Shown one piece after another: positions 1 to 8,421 of a DNA stretch of 64,000 nucleotides; the stretch's first letter is position 1; the number at the start of each line of letters is the position of its first letter. The notes below the pieces were generated by a model. That model worked only from the letters and a program-made list of their open reading frames with translations. It was not told where the DNA came from and did not search any database. The DNA is from Planctomycetota bacterium (GTDB lineage Bacteria > Planctomycetota > UBA1135 > JACQFD01), in NCBI GenBank assembly GCA_016200225.1, contig JACQFD010000021.1, forward strand, positions 248,001-312,000, written 5' to 3'. The translations under genes and the position numbers were made by a program.

Positions 1-1145
1 GAAGTTTGACGATCGTCCACGGCGCGCTCGCGACCGCCGGATTTTTTGTAGTGTACCCGTTGGTTTTTTCCGTCGTGTACGGAATCTCGTCGAGCAATTT
101 CAAAGTCGAGGATTCGTTAACAAATGCGCTCGAAGTGCGCTACGCGCTGCCGGTCGTTCCAATTTTATTATTACCGATCGCGGCGGCGGCGGCGAAGTTT
201 TTCGATTCCGGGAAAAAGGCGCTGGCTATTTGTATTCTCGCTCCAGCGCTCGCGCTCGGCATCGCGGGGTCGCTTTATACTTGGGATTTAAATATTATTC
301 GCCGCGAACCCGCGCGCCGCGGCTGGCTCTGGGAGGAATTCGATTCGCATTTCATGGTTGCCTCGCTCGACCCGCGCGTGCGCGAGAACTTTACAATAAA
401 TGATTACAATGCGGGCGCGAATCCGGAGGAAGCGGCGAGAATGCAGTCGTTTCTCTGGCAGCGCTCGACGGCCGCGGGCGTGATGGAAGTCATTCGTAAA
501 TATGACAATTCGGCCGAATGGACGTGGCCGCTTCGTTATCTTCCGCCGCGCGTTCCAGTCGGCATGCCGCCCGCGGGCGACGCCGTGAAATTATTACAAT
601 GGCTTCATACAATTCCCGCGGAATATAAAATATACGGATGCGTCGCCGCGGCCTCGGCGCTCGCGTCGGGCGAAACCTACGCGCCCGCGGCCGCCTCCGC
701 GTTCATGGCGCGCGCCGCGAACCCGGCCGAAGGCCGCGCGCTCGCGCGAGGCTTCGGCCACGGACTCTTCGAAGTGGTGAGCGACGGCGCGCCGCGTCGC
801 ATTCGATTTTTCGACGGAGCGAAAGCGGCGGAGCGACTCTCGGGTCTGCCGCCCGCGATCGACCGCGCGGAGGTCTGTTTCGCGATGGGTTTCCGCCTCG
901 GAATTGTAGTTAACGAATTTTTCACGCCGGGCGACTGGCTGATCGAGCGCGTCGTCAATAATTTTCCGCCCGATCAGATCGGACCCTTCGCGCGCGGCCT
1001 CGGCGCCGGCTATCGTATGCGATTCCTCGTTCCGCCTTCGGACGATTCGGAAAGTCCCGGCGCCGCGAGATTATTAACATTACTTCCGCCCGGCGTCGCG
1101 AAGGAATTCCGCGCCGGTCTCGGCGGTTCGGAGCAGGCAAAATAA
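1..1145 (+). CDS. Membrane protein, 5'-truncated by the window edge
   Basis: The reading frame is open to the left edge, so the true start lies outside the window; the first in-window start codon is TTG at 6. The visible 379 residues begin with about two hydrophobic segments (roughly 5-30 and 45-90). The second is preceded by a short RYALPVVP-type stretch, as seen in the last membrane helices of GT39/ArnT-like glycosyltransferases. A soluble region of about 280 residues follows, with two similar Ala/Gly-rich helical stretches (about 215-260 and 285-345), each carrying an ARGxGxG-like motif. I do not recognise this soluble domain. It lies just upstream of, and in the same direction as, the M48 lipoprotein gene. 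A glycosyltransferase-like membrane protein is possible but unproven. Confidence 0.55.
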   Translation, partial: SLTIVHGALATAGFFVVYPLVFSVVYGISSSNFKVEDSLTNALEVRYALPVVPILLLPIAAAAAKFFDSGKKALAICILAPALALGIAGSLYTWDLNIIRREPARRGWLWEEFDSHFMVASLDPRVRENFTINDYNAGANPEEAARMQSFLWQRSTAAGVMEVIRKYDNSAEWTWPLRYLPPRVPVGMPPAGDAVKLLQWLHTIPAEYKIYGCVAAASALASGETYAPAAASAFMARAANPAEGRALARGFGHGLFEVVSDGAPRRIRFFDGAKAAERLSGLPPAIDRAEVCFAMGFRLGIVVNEFFTPGDWLIERVVNNFPPDQIGPFARGLGAGYRMRFLVPPSDDSESPGAARLLTLLPPGVAKEFRAGLGGSEQAK

Positions 1146-1178
1146 TCCGTGCATCCCGGTCGCTTATTTATAAATATA

Positions 1179-2087
1179 ATGAAAAATCAAACCAGGCCGT
1201 TCCTCCCTTCCCTTATTATTATATTATCATTTACCGGCATCGCCTGCAGCACGGTCCCGTACACCGGACGCTCGCGAATGAACATCATGGGCAAAGATAC
1301 CGAAAACCAAATGGGATTTCAGGCGTATCAAGAGGTGCTCGGCGCCGAGAAAATTGTACAATCCGGTTCGAGTGCCGAAATGGTGAAGCGTGTCGCCTCG
1401 CGCATCGCCGCGGCGGCCGATCGCGACGCGCAACAGCGCGGCGAGCCGCTCGGTTTCGACTGGCAGGTTTCGCTCATTGAATCATCGCAAGTGAACGCCT
1501 GGTGCCTGCCCGGCGGAAAAATGGGCGTGTATTCCGGAATATTATCTGTAGCAAAATCCGAAGCCGGACTCGCCGTCGTCATGGCGCACGAAGTCGGACA
1601 CGCGGTCGCGCGCCACGGAGGCGAGCGCATGACACAACAATTAGGCGCGCAGATCGCGCTCGGGCTCGCCGACCTCGGATTATCAAAAACCGATCAGACG
1701 ACGCACGACACGGTCATGGCCGCGCTCGGCACGGGATCGCAGGTCGCCGTTTTATTACCATTCAGCCGCGCGCACGAGAGCGAAGCCGATCACATCGGTA
1801 TATTACTGATGGCGGAGGCCGGTTACGATCCGCGCGAGGCGCCGAAACTGTGGGAGCGAATGGTACAATTGGGCGGCGATCAACCGCCGGCGCTGCTCTC
1901 GACGCACCCGTCGCACGAAACGCGTATACAGCAATTAAACGGGTGGGTTCCCGAGGCAATGAAAGTTTATAATCCAAACTCGACGGCGTCGGCGACGGTG
2001 AACAAGGCGCAGCCTGGCCTCGCGCCTCCCGCCGTGCCGAAAGTACAGGGACAGCCGCAGAACGTGCAGCCGAAACCGAAGAAATAG
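1179..2087 (+). CDS. M48 family metalloprotease lipoprotein
   Basis: Predicted zinc endopeptidase of family M48 (BepA/LoiP/YcaL-like), acting in the periplasm on misfolded envelope proteins. The ATG at 1179 is preferred over an in-frame GTG at 1149 because it gives a clean lipoprotein signal: short basic start, hydrophobic stretch, and a lipobox TGIAC with Cys23. The zinc site HEVGH is at residues 137-141. The third ligand lies in the downstream ESEAD motif, typical of M48. The C-terminus is Pro/Gln/Lys-rich and looks disordered. It follows the truncated membrane gene and precedes glgA by 24 bases, so the genes may be co-transcribed. Confidence 0.9.
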   Translation: MKNQTRPFLPSLIIILSFTGIACSTVPYTGRSRMNIMGKDTENQMGFQAYQEVLGAEKIVQSGSSAEMVKRVASRIAAAADRDAQQRGEPLGFDWQVSLIESSQVNAWCLPGGKMGVYSGILSVAKSEAGLAVVMAHEVGHAVARHGGERMTQQLGAQIALGLADLGLSKTDQTTHDTVMAALGTGSQVAVLLPFSRAHESEADHIGILLMAEAGYDPREAPKLWERMVQLGGDQPPALLSTHPSHETRIQQLNGWVPEAMKVYNPNSTASATVNKAQPGLAPPAVPKVQGQPQNVQPKPKK

Positions 2088-2111
2088 TCGAATAAGTAGT
2101 ATATAATTAAA

Positions 2112-3602
2112 ATGCGCATCGCTTTTGTAGCGCCCGAGTGCGATCCGATCATTAAAGTCGGTGGTCTCGCCGACGTCGTGGGTTCGCTCCCGCGCGCGCT
2201 GCAGAAGCGCGGACACGACGTTGAAATTTATATTCCGCGGCTCGGATCGATCGCGGAGAAGTTTACAAAAGATGCCGTCCGCGAGGGCATCGTCGCGGTT
2301 CGCCAGTTTCCGCTGCCGGACCACGCGACGCTCGACGTCGTGCATTCGCGCGGCGTGACGGTGCATCTCGTCGGCTGCCCGGAATTGTATGAACGCGAAC
2401 CCGAACCGTACGGAAGTTATGAAGACAATCCCGCGCGATTCGGTTTCTTTGCATTGGCCTGCCTGGAGGCGATGGCGATCGAGGGGCGCGCGCCCGACGC
2501 GATCCATTTGCACGATTGGCCGACGGGCCTGCTCCCGCTCTACCGATCGTTAAGATACAAAAACACGCCGCTGGCGCGCGCCGGAATATTATTTACAGTT
2601 CACAATCTCGCGCATCCGGGTGTTTTTGATAAATCGTGGCTGCGGCATCTCGGACTGCCCGATTGGTTATTTAATGCGAACCAGCTCGAATTTTACGGTC
2701 TCGCGAGCATGATCAAGGCGGGATTGTTATGGTCGACGATGGTCGGCACCGTCAGCCCGACGTATGCTAATGAAATTCAGGGGCCCGCGCTCGGTTGCCG
2801 GCTCGACGGCGTGATTCGCAAACGATCGCAGGATCTCGTCGGCATTTTGAACGGCATCGATACGGAGATTTGGGATCCCGCCCGCGTCGAAAAAACGCCG
2901 GACCGCTCCGCGTGGCCGGTTTTTGATATAAATGATATGAGCGGAAAAGAAAGCCACAAATCGGCGCTGCGCGCGCAATTGAAGTTAAACGATGCCGACG
3001 ACGCGCCGATTTTCGGATTCGTCGGCCGCCTCGACGGACAGAAGGGCGTGCAGGCGATGATCGACGCGATGCCGCAGTTCCTCGCGCGCGGCGCGCAACT
3101 CGCCGTCCTCGGCGACGGCGCGGATGTTTACAGAAATGCGTTCAAGGATCTCGCGCGCCGGTTTCCCGGCCGCGTCGGCGGCGCGCTGGAATTTAACTCA
3201 CTATTGGCAAAACGCATCTACGCCGGCAGCGATTTCTTTTTGATGCCTTCGAAATTCGAGCCGTGCGGCCTCGCCCAGATGATCGCGTGCCGCTATGGAA
3301 CGCTCCCAATTGTAGCATGGACGGGCGGTCTCGCCGACACGATCCGCGACGCCGACGGATATAAAGACTCCGGCAACGGTTTCACGTTTCCGACGCCGTC
3401 TACCATGAGCGACGACGTCTGGCTCGCGGCGGCGTCGTCCATGTTGACCAACGCAATTTCGCGCGCGCTCGCGGCATATGCTAATAAAGACCGCTTATTA
3501 CAACTCCGCCACAACGCCATGTCGAGTGATTTCTCGTGGGACCGCTCCGCGGAATTGTATGAACGCGTTTTCGCCGAGGCGGCGCGAAGAGAGAGGACGT
3601 GA
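2112..3602 (+). CDS. glgA: Glycogen synthase (ADP-glucose type, GT5)
   Basis: Transfers glucose from ADP-glucose to the growing alpha-1,4-glucan. The 496 residues match the usual GlgA length. The N-terminal KVGGL motif (residues 15-19), which binds ADP-glucose, is intact. The C-terminal GT-B domain carries the PSKFEPCGLAQ segment (about 378-388) with the conserved Glu pair region of retaining GT5 enzymes, followed by a TGGLADT motif. It works with GlgC (51304-52521) and the GH57 branching-type enzyme (49582-51291), which are far away in this window, so the glycogen genes are dispersed here rather than in one operon. Confidence 0.95.
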   Translation: MRIAFVAPECDPIIKVGGLADVVGSLPRALQKRGHDVEIYIPRLGSIAEKFTKDAVREGIVAVRQFPLPDHATLDVVHSRGVTVHLVGCPELYEREPEPYGSYEDNPARFGFFALACLEAMAIEGRAPDAIHLHDWPTGLLPLYRSLRYKNTPLARAGILFTVHNLAHPGVFDKSWLRHLGLPDWLFNANQLEFYGLASMIKAGLLWSTMVGTVSPTYANEIQGPALGCRLDGVIRKRSQDLVGILNGIDTEIWDPARVEKTPDRSAWPVFDINDMSGKESHKSALRAQLKLNDADDAPIFGFVGRLDGQKGVQAMIDAMPQFLARGAQLAVLGDGADVYRNAFKDLARRFPGRVGGALEFNSLLAKRIYAGSDFFLMPSKFEPCGLAQMIACRYGTLPIVAWTGGLADTIRDADGYKDSGNGFTFPTPSTMSDDVWLAAASSMLTNAISRALAAYANKDRLLQLRHNAMSSDFSWDRSAELYERVFAEAARRERT

Positions 3603-3642
3603 AAATGCATGATAAATTCGATCATTTTTCAAGCCGGCCGCA

Positions 3643-5331
3643 TCATTCATTATAAATCAGCACCGACTCCCCCACCGACGGCATCGCGAATCGGTCGAGG
3701 ACTTTATTTTCGACGCGGAGAAAACAAAGGGCGGGATCGTCGAGGCGGAGTCGATGCGAAAATGCGATGCGCACGGGAGCGCCGCCGGCCGCTTCTTCTA
3801 TAGTTATACGAAACGCGCCGCATTGGATTTCGTCGCCAACGCGGAGCGGGTGATCGTTAATATTACGAAAACGGCTGACGTCCATGGGACGGCCGTCCAG
3901 TAATTGTAATTCGAACCCATCCGCGGCGGCGCGCGTGAATCGAAAGGTTCCGCGCGAAAGCGCGAGCGTGCGCCAGGGTACGTACTCTTGCTCGCCGGCG
4001 CGCGCGCGGACGTCGCCGCCCACGGCCGCGAGCAGCCACTCCGGACAATTGATAACAAACACTTCTTTCGCGGCCGGCGGCACGCCCGCCGAGCACACCA
4101 CGGCGTTCTGGCGGCGCACGTTGGCGCCGATATTAAAAATAGCCGTGCCAAATGCGACGGGCGAAGCGCAGATTTGTATCATAACTAAAACGCCGCCGCA
4201 AAGTAGCGCTATTTTGCGCGTCTGGGTCAGCGCCGCCGATTGTTTTTGATACAATGTCCATCCCGCCGCCGCCGCGCTTGCCGCGAATGCGGCGAATCCG
4301 AGGCTCGGCGACATAAACATTCGGTCCTCCGGAACGCCTCCGCCGCCGGCCATCGCGGAGAGCGCGGCCCCGGCCGGCCACCACGCCGCGCGTTTCAAAC
4401 TTTCGCCCGGCAGCCCGTCGAGCGCGATGGCCATTAGTATTAATAACACCGTCGCGCCGACCGCGCCCAGACCGAGCGAGGCGAGGCCGGGAATCGCTCT
4501 CGCACAGCATTCGCGTATTTGTATGAATCCGTTTATCATAAAGTCGAGCGGATGCTCGATCGGATCCGTATAGCCGGTGCAGTCGCGCACGCCGTGGCCG
4601 GTCGCGCGGTGGATCGCGGTGTAACCGCCAACGCATAATAGTAATAATAATAAACCACCGCGCGCCCGCGCGCCGCCGGGATGGATTCCGAACAGCGTAA
4701 AAGAGAACGCGAACGCGATCGTTTGTATTCCCGCTTCGCTGGCGAACATACTCATAATAAACAATGCCGCCGAGAGCCACATACCGGGCCGCCAGCCGCC
4801 GCCGATCCAACGAATATAACATCCAAGTCCGAGGACCGCGGGAATCATGGCGTCGATCGTGTGGCGCGCGGAGAGCCAGACGAGCGGTTCCGCGTGCGTC
4901 GGATGAAATGTGAATATCATTAAAGCGAGGCCGGCCGCGCGCGGCGCCAGCGACTGACGCAGGCACCAAGCGACGCTGGCGATCAGTAATAAATAAGAAA
5001 TCAAATTATGTAATTGATATCCCGCTCGCGCGTTTCCGAATATTGCATGATCGAGCGCCCAGTTCGCGCTCGCTAGCGGGCGCCAGAGCGCATATTTCCA
5101 ATCCGGCGCCGTGAACCACGGAAACGCTCCCGCGCGAACGCGCCCCGCGACATCCGCCGGTTCGCCGCTCGAGAAATGATACACATCGCCCGGCGTTCCC
5201 ATCCACTGCGTCGTGCCGTCGACCGCCCCCAATAATAAATGTTCGTCCGGATCGAACGGAAACCGGAACGCCGGTATTGTTAATAAAACGATTCCGGCGC
5301 ACGCGATGAGGAGCATGAGCGACGGCCGCAT
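3643..5331 (-). CDS. Polytopic GT-C-type membrane protein
   Basis: A 562-residue protein with many hydrophobic segments. The N-terminal region has an acidic FDPDE motif in the first periplasmic loop, and the segment FHPTHAEPLVWLSARHTIDA (about 145-165) closely resembles the FHPxHxExVxWxxxR signature of bacterial O-mannosyl/O-GlcNAc-transferase-like GT-C proteins. Such enzymes take sugar from a lipid-linked donor and act at the outer face of the inner membrane. The last 150 residues are soluble and not recognised. It is convergent with glgA (40 bases between the genes) and starts at ATG 5331. The acceptor and sugar are unknown. Confidence 0.6.
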   Translation of the reverse strand: MRPSLMLLIACAGIVLLTIPAFRFPFDPDEHLLLGAVDGTTQWMGTPGDVYHFSSGEPADVAGRVRAGAFPWFTAPDWKYALWRPLASANWALDHAIFGNARAGYQLHNLISYLLLIASVAWCLRQSLAPRAAGLALMIFTFHPTHAEPLVWLSARHTIDAMIPAVLGLGCYIRWIGGGWRPGMWLSAALFIMSMFASEAGIQTIAFAFSFTLFGIHPGGARARGGLLLLLLCVGGYTAIHRATGHGVRDCTGYTDPIEHPLDFMINGFIQIRECCARAIPGLASLGLGAVGATVLLILMAIALDGLPGESLKRAAWWPAGAALSAMAGGGGVPEDRMFMSPSLGFAAFAASAAAAGWTLYQKQSAALTQTRKIALLCGGVLVMIQICASPVAFGTAIFNIGANVRRQNAVVCSAGVPPAAKEVFVINCPEWLLAAVGGDVRARAGEQEYVPWRTLALSRGTFRFTRAAADGFELQLLDGRPMDVSRFRNINDHPLRVGDEIQCGAFRITIEEAAGGAPVRIAFSHRLRLDDPALCFLRVENKVLDRFAMPSVGESVLIYNE

Positions 5332-5351
5332 GCACGGTCGTCATGACAAGC

Positions 5352-5371
5352 GCGATGCCAGTCGGCATCGC
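5352..5371. other. Perfect 8-bp inverted repeat (hairpin)
   Basis: GCGATGCC-agtc-GGCATCGC can form an 8-bp stem with a 4-base loop. It lies in the 170-base gap between the divergent GT-C gene and the toxin-antitoxin pair. There is no T-tract on either side, so it is not a standard intrinsic terminator. It could mark the edge of the inserted toxin-antitoxin module or serve as a protein-binding site. Confidence 0.4.
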
Positions 5372-5478
5372 CTATGAACGCGCGGCGCCGACCTCCGCCA
5401 ATCGTTACATGCGCGTAACGGCTGAACCGGCAGGCGACGTGCCGGATCTGAATGGGCCCTTGCGAAAGTCGCCCGGAG

Positions 5479-5501
5479 CAAATATACTCTCAAATATACT
5501 C
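5479..5501 (+). promoter_or_regulatory. Tandem operator-like repeats before the antitoxin
   Basis: Two exact copies of CAAATATACTC occur at 5479-5489 and 5491-5501, a 12-base period, and end at the base before the antitoxin ATG. Ribbon-helix-helix antitoxins usually bind closely spaced direct repeats in their own promoter, so this is a good candidate operator. Each copy also contains TATACT, close to a sigma-70 -10 box. If one acts as the -10, the transcript would have almost no leader. Operator function is inference. Confidence 0.55.
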
Positions 5502-5750
5502 ATGGCCACAAGCGTCCACATTCCGAAACCACTGCTCGAAGCGGTCGATCGCCGCGCCAGGGCCTTGCGCGTCAGCCGAAATCAAATCATCGTTAAGGCA
5601 CTTGAACATGAGATGAACCGGGAATTGGATTGGTCACCAGGGTTTTTCGAACGATTCAGCGCCATCGACGATTCCAGTTCAAGCGCGGTTGACGAGATGA
5701 TGAAAGCCATAAAAAATGCACGCCTTTCGAAGAAACCGCCACAATTGTGA
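5502..5750 (+). CDS. Ribbon-helix-helix antitoxin (VapB/CopG-like)
   Basis: An 82-residue protein starting at ATG 5502; the longer in-frame extension back to 5343 has no protein-like character. Residues 1-45 have the short strand plus two-helix pattern of CopG/RHH DNA-binding proteins (VHIPKPLLEAVDRRA, then VSRNQIIVKALEHE). The C-terminal half is polar and would wrap the toxin. Its stop overlaps the toxin start (GTGA at 5747-5750), the usual translational coupling of toxin-antitoxin operons. It should neutralise the PIN toxin and repress the operon through the repeats just upstream. Confidence 0.85.
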   Translation: MATSVHIPKPLLEAVDRRARALRVSRNQIIVKALEHEMNRELDWSPGFFERFSAIDDSSSSAVDEMMKAIKNARLSKKPPQL

Positions 5751-6160
5751 AATACATACTCGATACAAATACGCTCTCGGAGTTCATGCGCGGCGACCTG
5801 GGAGTCTTGGATAAATTAAGAACAATTTCAAGGGCCGACGTAGCGATTCCCCAGCCTGTCCTCGCTGAGATTTCTTATGGAATAAACCGCCTTCCGAATT
5901 CGAAGAGGCGGGAACTCCTGCGGGAGAAATTTGACGTGCTTCGTTTGGAGTTTCCACGCGCGCACTGGTCGGACGAAGTAAGCGAATCTTATGGTTCGAT
6001 CAAGGCCGCGTTGGAAAAGAAGGGCGGACGAATTGAAGACTTCGACGCGGCGATCGCCGCGCATGCGTTGGCGTACGGAGCCGTGCTTGTTTCGGCAAAC
6101 CGCGACCACATGAATCGCGTACCCGGAATCCTAATTGAGGATTGGTCTTCGAAGCGTTAA
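5747..6160 (+). CDS. PIN-domain ribonuclease toxin (VapC-like)
   Basis: A 137-residue PIN-domain protein, the usual VapC length. It starts with GTG overlapping the antitoxin stop. Acidic metal-binding residues are visible in order: the N-terminal LDTNTLSE motif (Asp6), Glu in VLAEISYG (about 42), Asp in IEDFDAAIAAHA (about 102) and the C-terminal SANRDHMNRVPG segment. These form the Mg-dependent RNase site. Known VapC toxins cleave tRNA or rRNA; the target here cannot be read from sequence. The pair sits alone between unrelated genes, as expected for a horizontally acquired module. Confidence 0.92.
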   Translation: MKYILDTNTLSEFMRGDLGVLDKLRTISRADVAIPQPVLAEISYGINRLPNSKRRELLREKFDVLRLEFPRAHWSDEVSESYGSIKAALEKKGGRIEDFDAAIAAHALAYGAVLVSANRDHMNRVPGILIEDWSSKR

Positions 6161-6178
6161 CACTAACGATCGACGCGC

Positions 6179-8332
6179 CTACTTCGTCACTTTCAACTGT
6201 AACTTATACCTTCCGGGATTCGCGCCGAGATTCTTAAACACAAAATCGTAGCTTCCGGCGACGTTGGTGAAGATGCCCTTTCGGCTGGCTTTTTGGTTAT
6301 TATTTAAGATCGTCAGCGGATTTGGGAAAGCGAAGTTTCCGGCGCTGTTGACGATGTCGAAGCCGACTTGCGTTTGATCCTGTATATTTCCTGTAATTGT
6401 GATATCAATTTTCTGGCCGACTTTCAAAGTAAGCCTGACGGCGTGGTGTTTGACGCCGAAAAGAAATTCAGAATCGTAATTGATAGATCCACCCGTGGTC
6501 GCGTCGATCGGAAGCGCCGTGCCGGCGTCTTCGTTGCCGATGGCGCCGTTTGGTAACATTGCCGCGAACGCTTTGATCATCGTCGGAAAGCCTTTGGTCG
6601 CGGCGATCCGGTCGAGGATCGTTTGCAAACACGAATTGTAAAATGCGCCGTACGCCGCCTGCGCATTGTTCTGATCCACGGTCGCGAAGCCGACGTCGTT
6701 CGTCGTCTGCGGCCACTGCGCCATGCTGTGCGAGATCGCATCGTCGGCGATCGCTTTCTTTAGTTTCGTGCGCAGCCTCCAGAGCGTCGCGCCGAAGATG
6801 AGTCCCGCCTCGTGTTCCTCGGGAAGGCCGGTCTGCCCGGTCTGAATTGTTAAATCCAACGGAAACACGCGCTCCGCGCCGAGGTCGCGAATCGAGTCCG
6901 GCGAGAGTCCGAGATCGGGTCCGAAATGAAAGAATGCGATCACCGATCCGACGCGCGAATCATTAAATAAAGTCGCCGAAAAGTAGTCTGCGATCGCTTC
7001 GTTCACCGCGCGGGGCGGATTGTCGACCGGCGAATTTCCGAATTGCATGCCGATGCCGTCGGCGACGGCGTGGAAATATTCATGTCCCGCGACGGTCATG
7101 TCGCGCGAGTAATCGTCCATCGGATCGCCGGTTGTCTGCGACAGATCTCCAAATAACATAAATCCGTTTCCGAATCCCAATCCCGCGTCGCCGGGCGAAA
7201 AGAACGCGTTTTCGATTCCGGGAACATTCACAATCACGGGCATCGTATATTCCGTCGGCAGGGGACCGAACAGTTTCGTCAGCGCCGCGGCCTGTTGATA
7301 GATCCAAAAATAAATATTCGACTGATCGAACAGATCCTTCTCGATCGGATCCGTACTATCAAAATCGAACACGTGTTTTGTACTGAAGTCGTCGTTGCTG
7401 CCGGCGTCGAATACGATGGAAAACCGGCCGAAGAGCGTGCCGTTGATTCCGGGCGTGCCGGTTCCGGCGTCCTCGATGCCGAGTTCGGGGAGCGATTTTA
7501 ACGATTGCTTTTGCGCGAGCGCCGCGGCGACATTTGAATAAATACTACCTTTCCCGCTGCCCGTCTTGAATGCAAAATTCTGTCCTTGAAACGGCATTTT
7601 GCCCGTTCCGGAGTCGCGGTTTTCGAAGACGGCGACGGTTTCGCCGGTGACGCCGTCGATTTCGAGCGCGAGCGGCGTCCAGTCTTTTTTGAATACAAAA
7701 GTCACTTGATAAATATAATGCGCCGCGCCATCGATAAATTTAATAATCTTTTTGACCGATTCCGCGCCCGGGCGAACGTCGGCGGCGTCGCGGCCCTGCA
7801 GGACGAGCCTCGCGCGCGCGAACGCGCGGGCGTCGGCTTCGTTAAGACTCGGCGCGGGCATCGCCGTCGCGTCCGCGGACAGCGCGCCGCGCGCGCCTGT
7901 AATATTACCTTTCTCGTCGAGCGCGAGTTGGACGCCGCGGCCGTCGACGGAGAAGCCGCGCGCTATTTGTTTTATTGATATTCCGCGCGCATTGCCGTTT
8001 TTGTAAAATCCGCCGCTTTCGATGATATCAAATCCCATCGCCGGCGCCGCTCCGAACAGCGCGCCATATTGTTGTATAAATTCGCGGCCTTTCGCTTCCG
8101 TTCCCTCCGAAGCGACCGGCATGTCGCCGCGCACGCGCCAGACGGCGCCCGCCGCGTTTGCGTCCACCGTCCAATTTTGCGATATTTGCGAAACTTGCGC
8201 GAGGCGAGATCGCCCCTCGTCGCCGGGCGTCCCCCGCACGTGTTGCGCGGCGGCGGCGCCGGCCAAAACCGCGATCGCGATCGGGAATTGTATAAATGAC
8301 CGTTGTATAAAAAAACGATTGGTCCGCATCAT
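6179..8332 (-). CDS. Secreted M4/thermolysin-like metalloprotease
   Basis: A 717-residue precursor with an N-terminal signal peptide (basic start, hydrophobic stretch to an AGAAAAQ cleavage region near 30). An FTP/PepSY-like propeptide follows (about 50-230). The catalytic domain holds HEYFH at 417-421 (His417, Glu418, His421) and the downstream NEAIADYFSATL motif that supplies the third zinc ligand, as in M4/M36 peptidases. A C-terminal beta-rich domain of about 110 residues resembles a pre-peptidase C-terminal domain. It probably degrades extracellular protein. The left end converges with vapC, 18 bases apart. Confidence 0.85.
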   Translation of the reverse strand: MMRTNRFFIQRSFIQFPIAIAVLAGAAAAQHVRGTPGDEGRSRLAQVSQISQNWTVDANAAGAVWRVRGDMPVASEGTEAKGREFIQQYGALFGAAPAMGFDIIESGGFYKNGNARGISIKQIARGFSVDGRGVQLALDEKGNITGARGALSADATAMPAPSLNEADARAFARARLVLQGRDAADVRPGAESVKKIIKFIDGAAHYIYQVTFVFKKDWTPLALEIDGVTGETVAVFENRDSGTGKMPFQGQNFAFKTGSGKGSIYSNVAAALAQKQSLKSLPELGIEDAGTGTPGINGTLFGRFSIVFDAGSNDDFSTKHVFDFDSTDPIEKDLFDQSNIYFWIYQQAAALTKLFGPLPTEYTMPVIVNVPGIENAFFSPGDAGLGFGNGFMLFGDLSQTTGDPMDDYSRDMTVAGHEYFHAVADGIGMQFGNSPVDNPPRAVNEAIADYFSATLFNDSRVGSVIAFFHFGPDLGLSPDSIRDLGAERVFPLDLTIQTGQTGLPEEHEAGLIFGATLWRLRTKLKKAIADDAISHSMAQWPQTTNDVGFATVDQNNAQAAYGAFYNSCLQTILDRIAATKGFPTMIKAFAAMLPNGAIGNEDAGTALPIDATTGGSINYDSEFLFGVKHHAVRLTLKVGQKIDITITGNIQDQTQVGFDIVNSAGNFAFPNPLTILNNNQKASRKGIFTNVAGSYDFVFKNLGANPGRYKLQLKVTK

Positions 8333-8421
8333 CGTGCTCCGTGTTAATTCTACGTGTGAATTTTATTAATTTTAATTATAATGAATCGACGGCCCGTTAT
8401 GAATACGCTTATTGATATATT

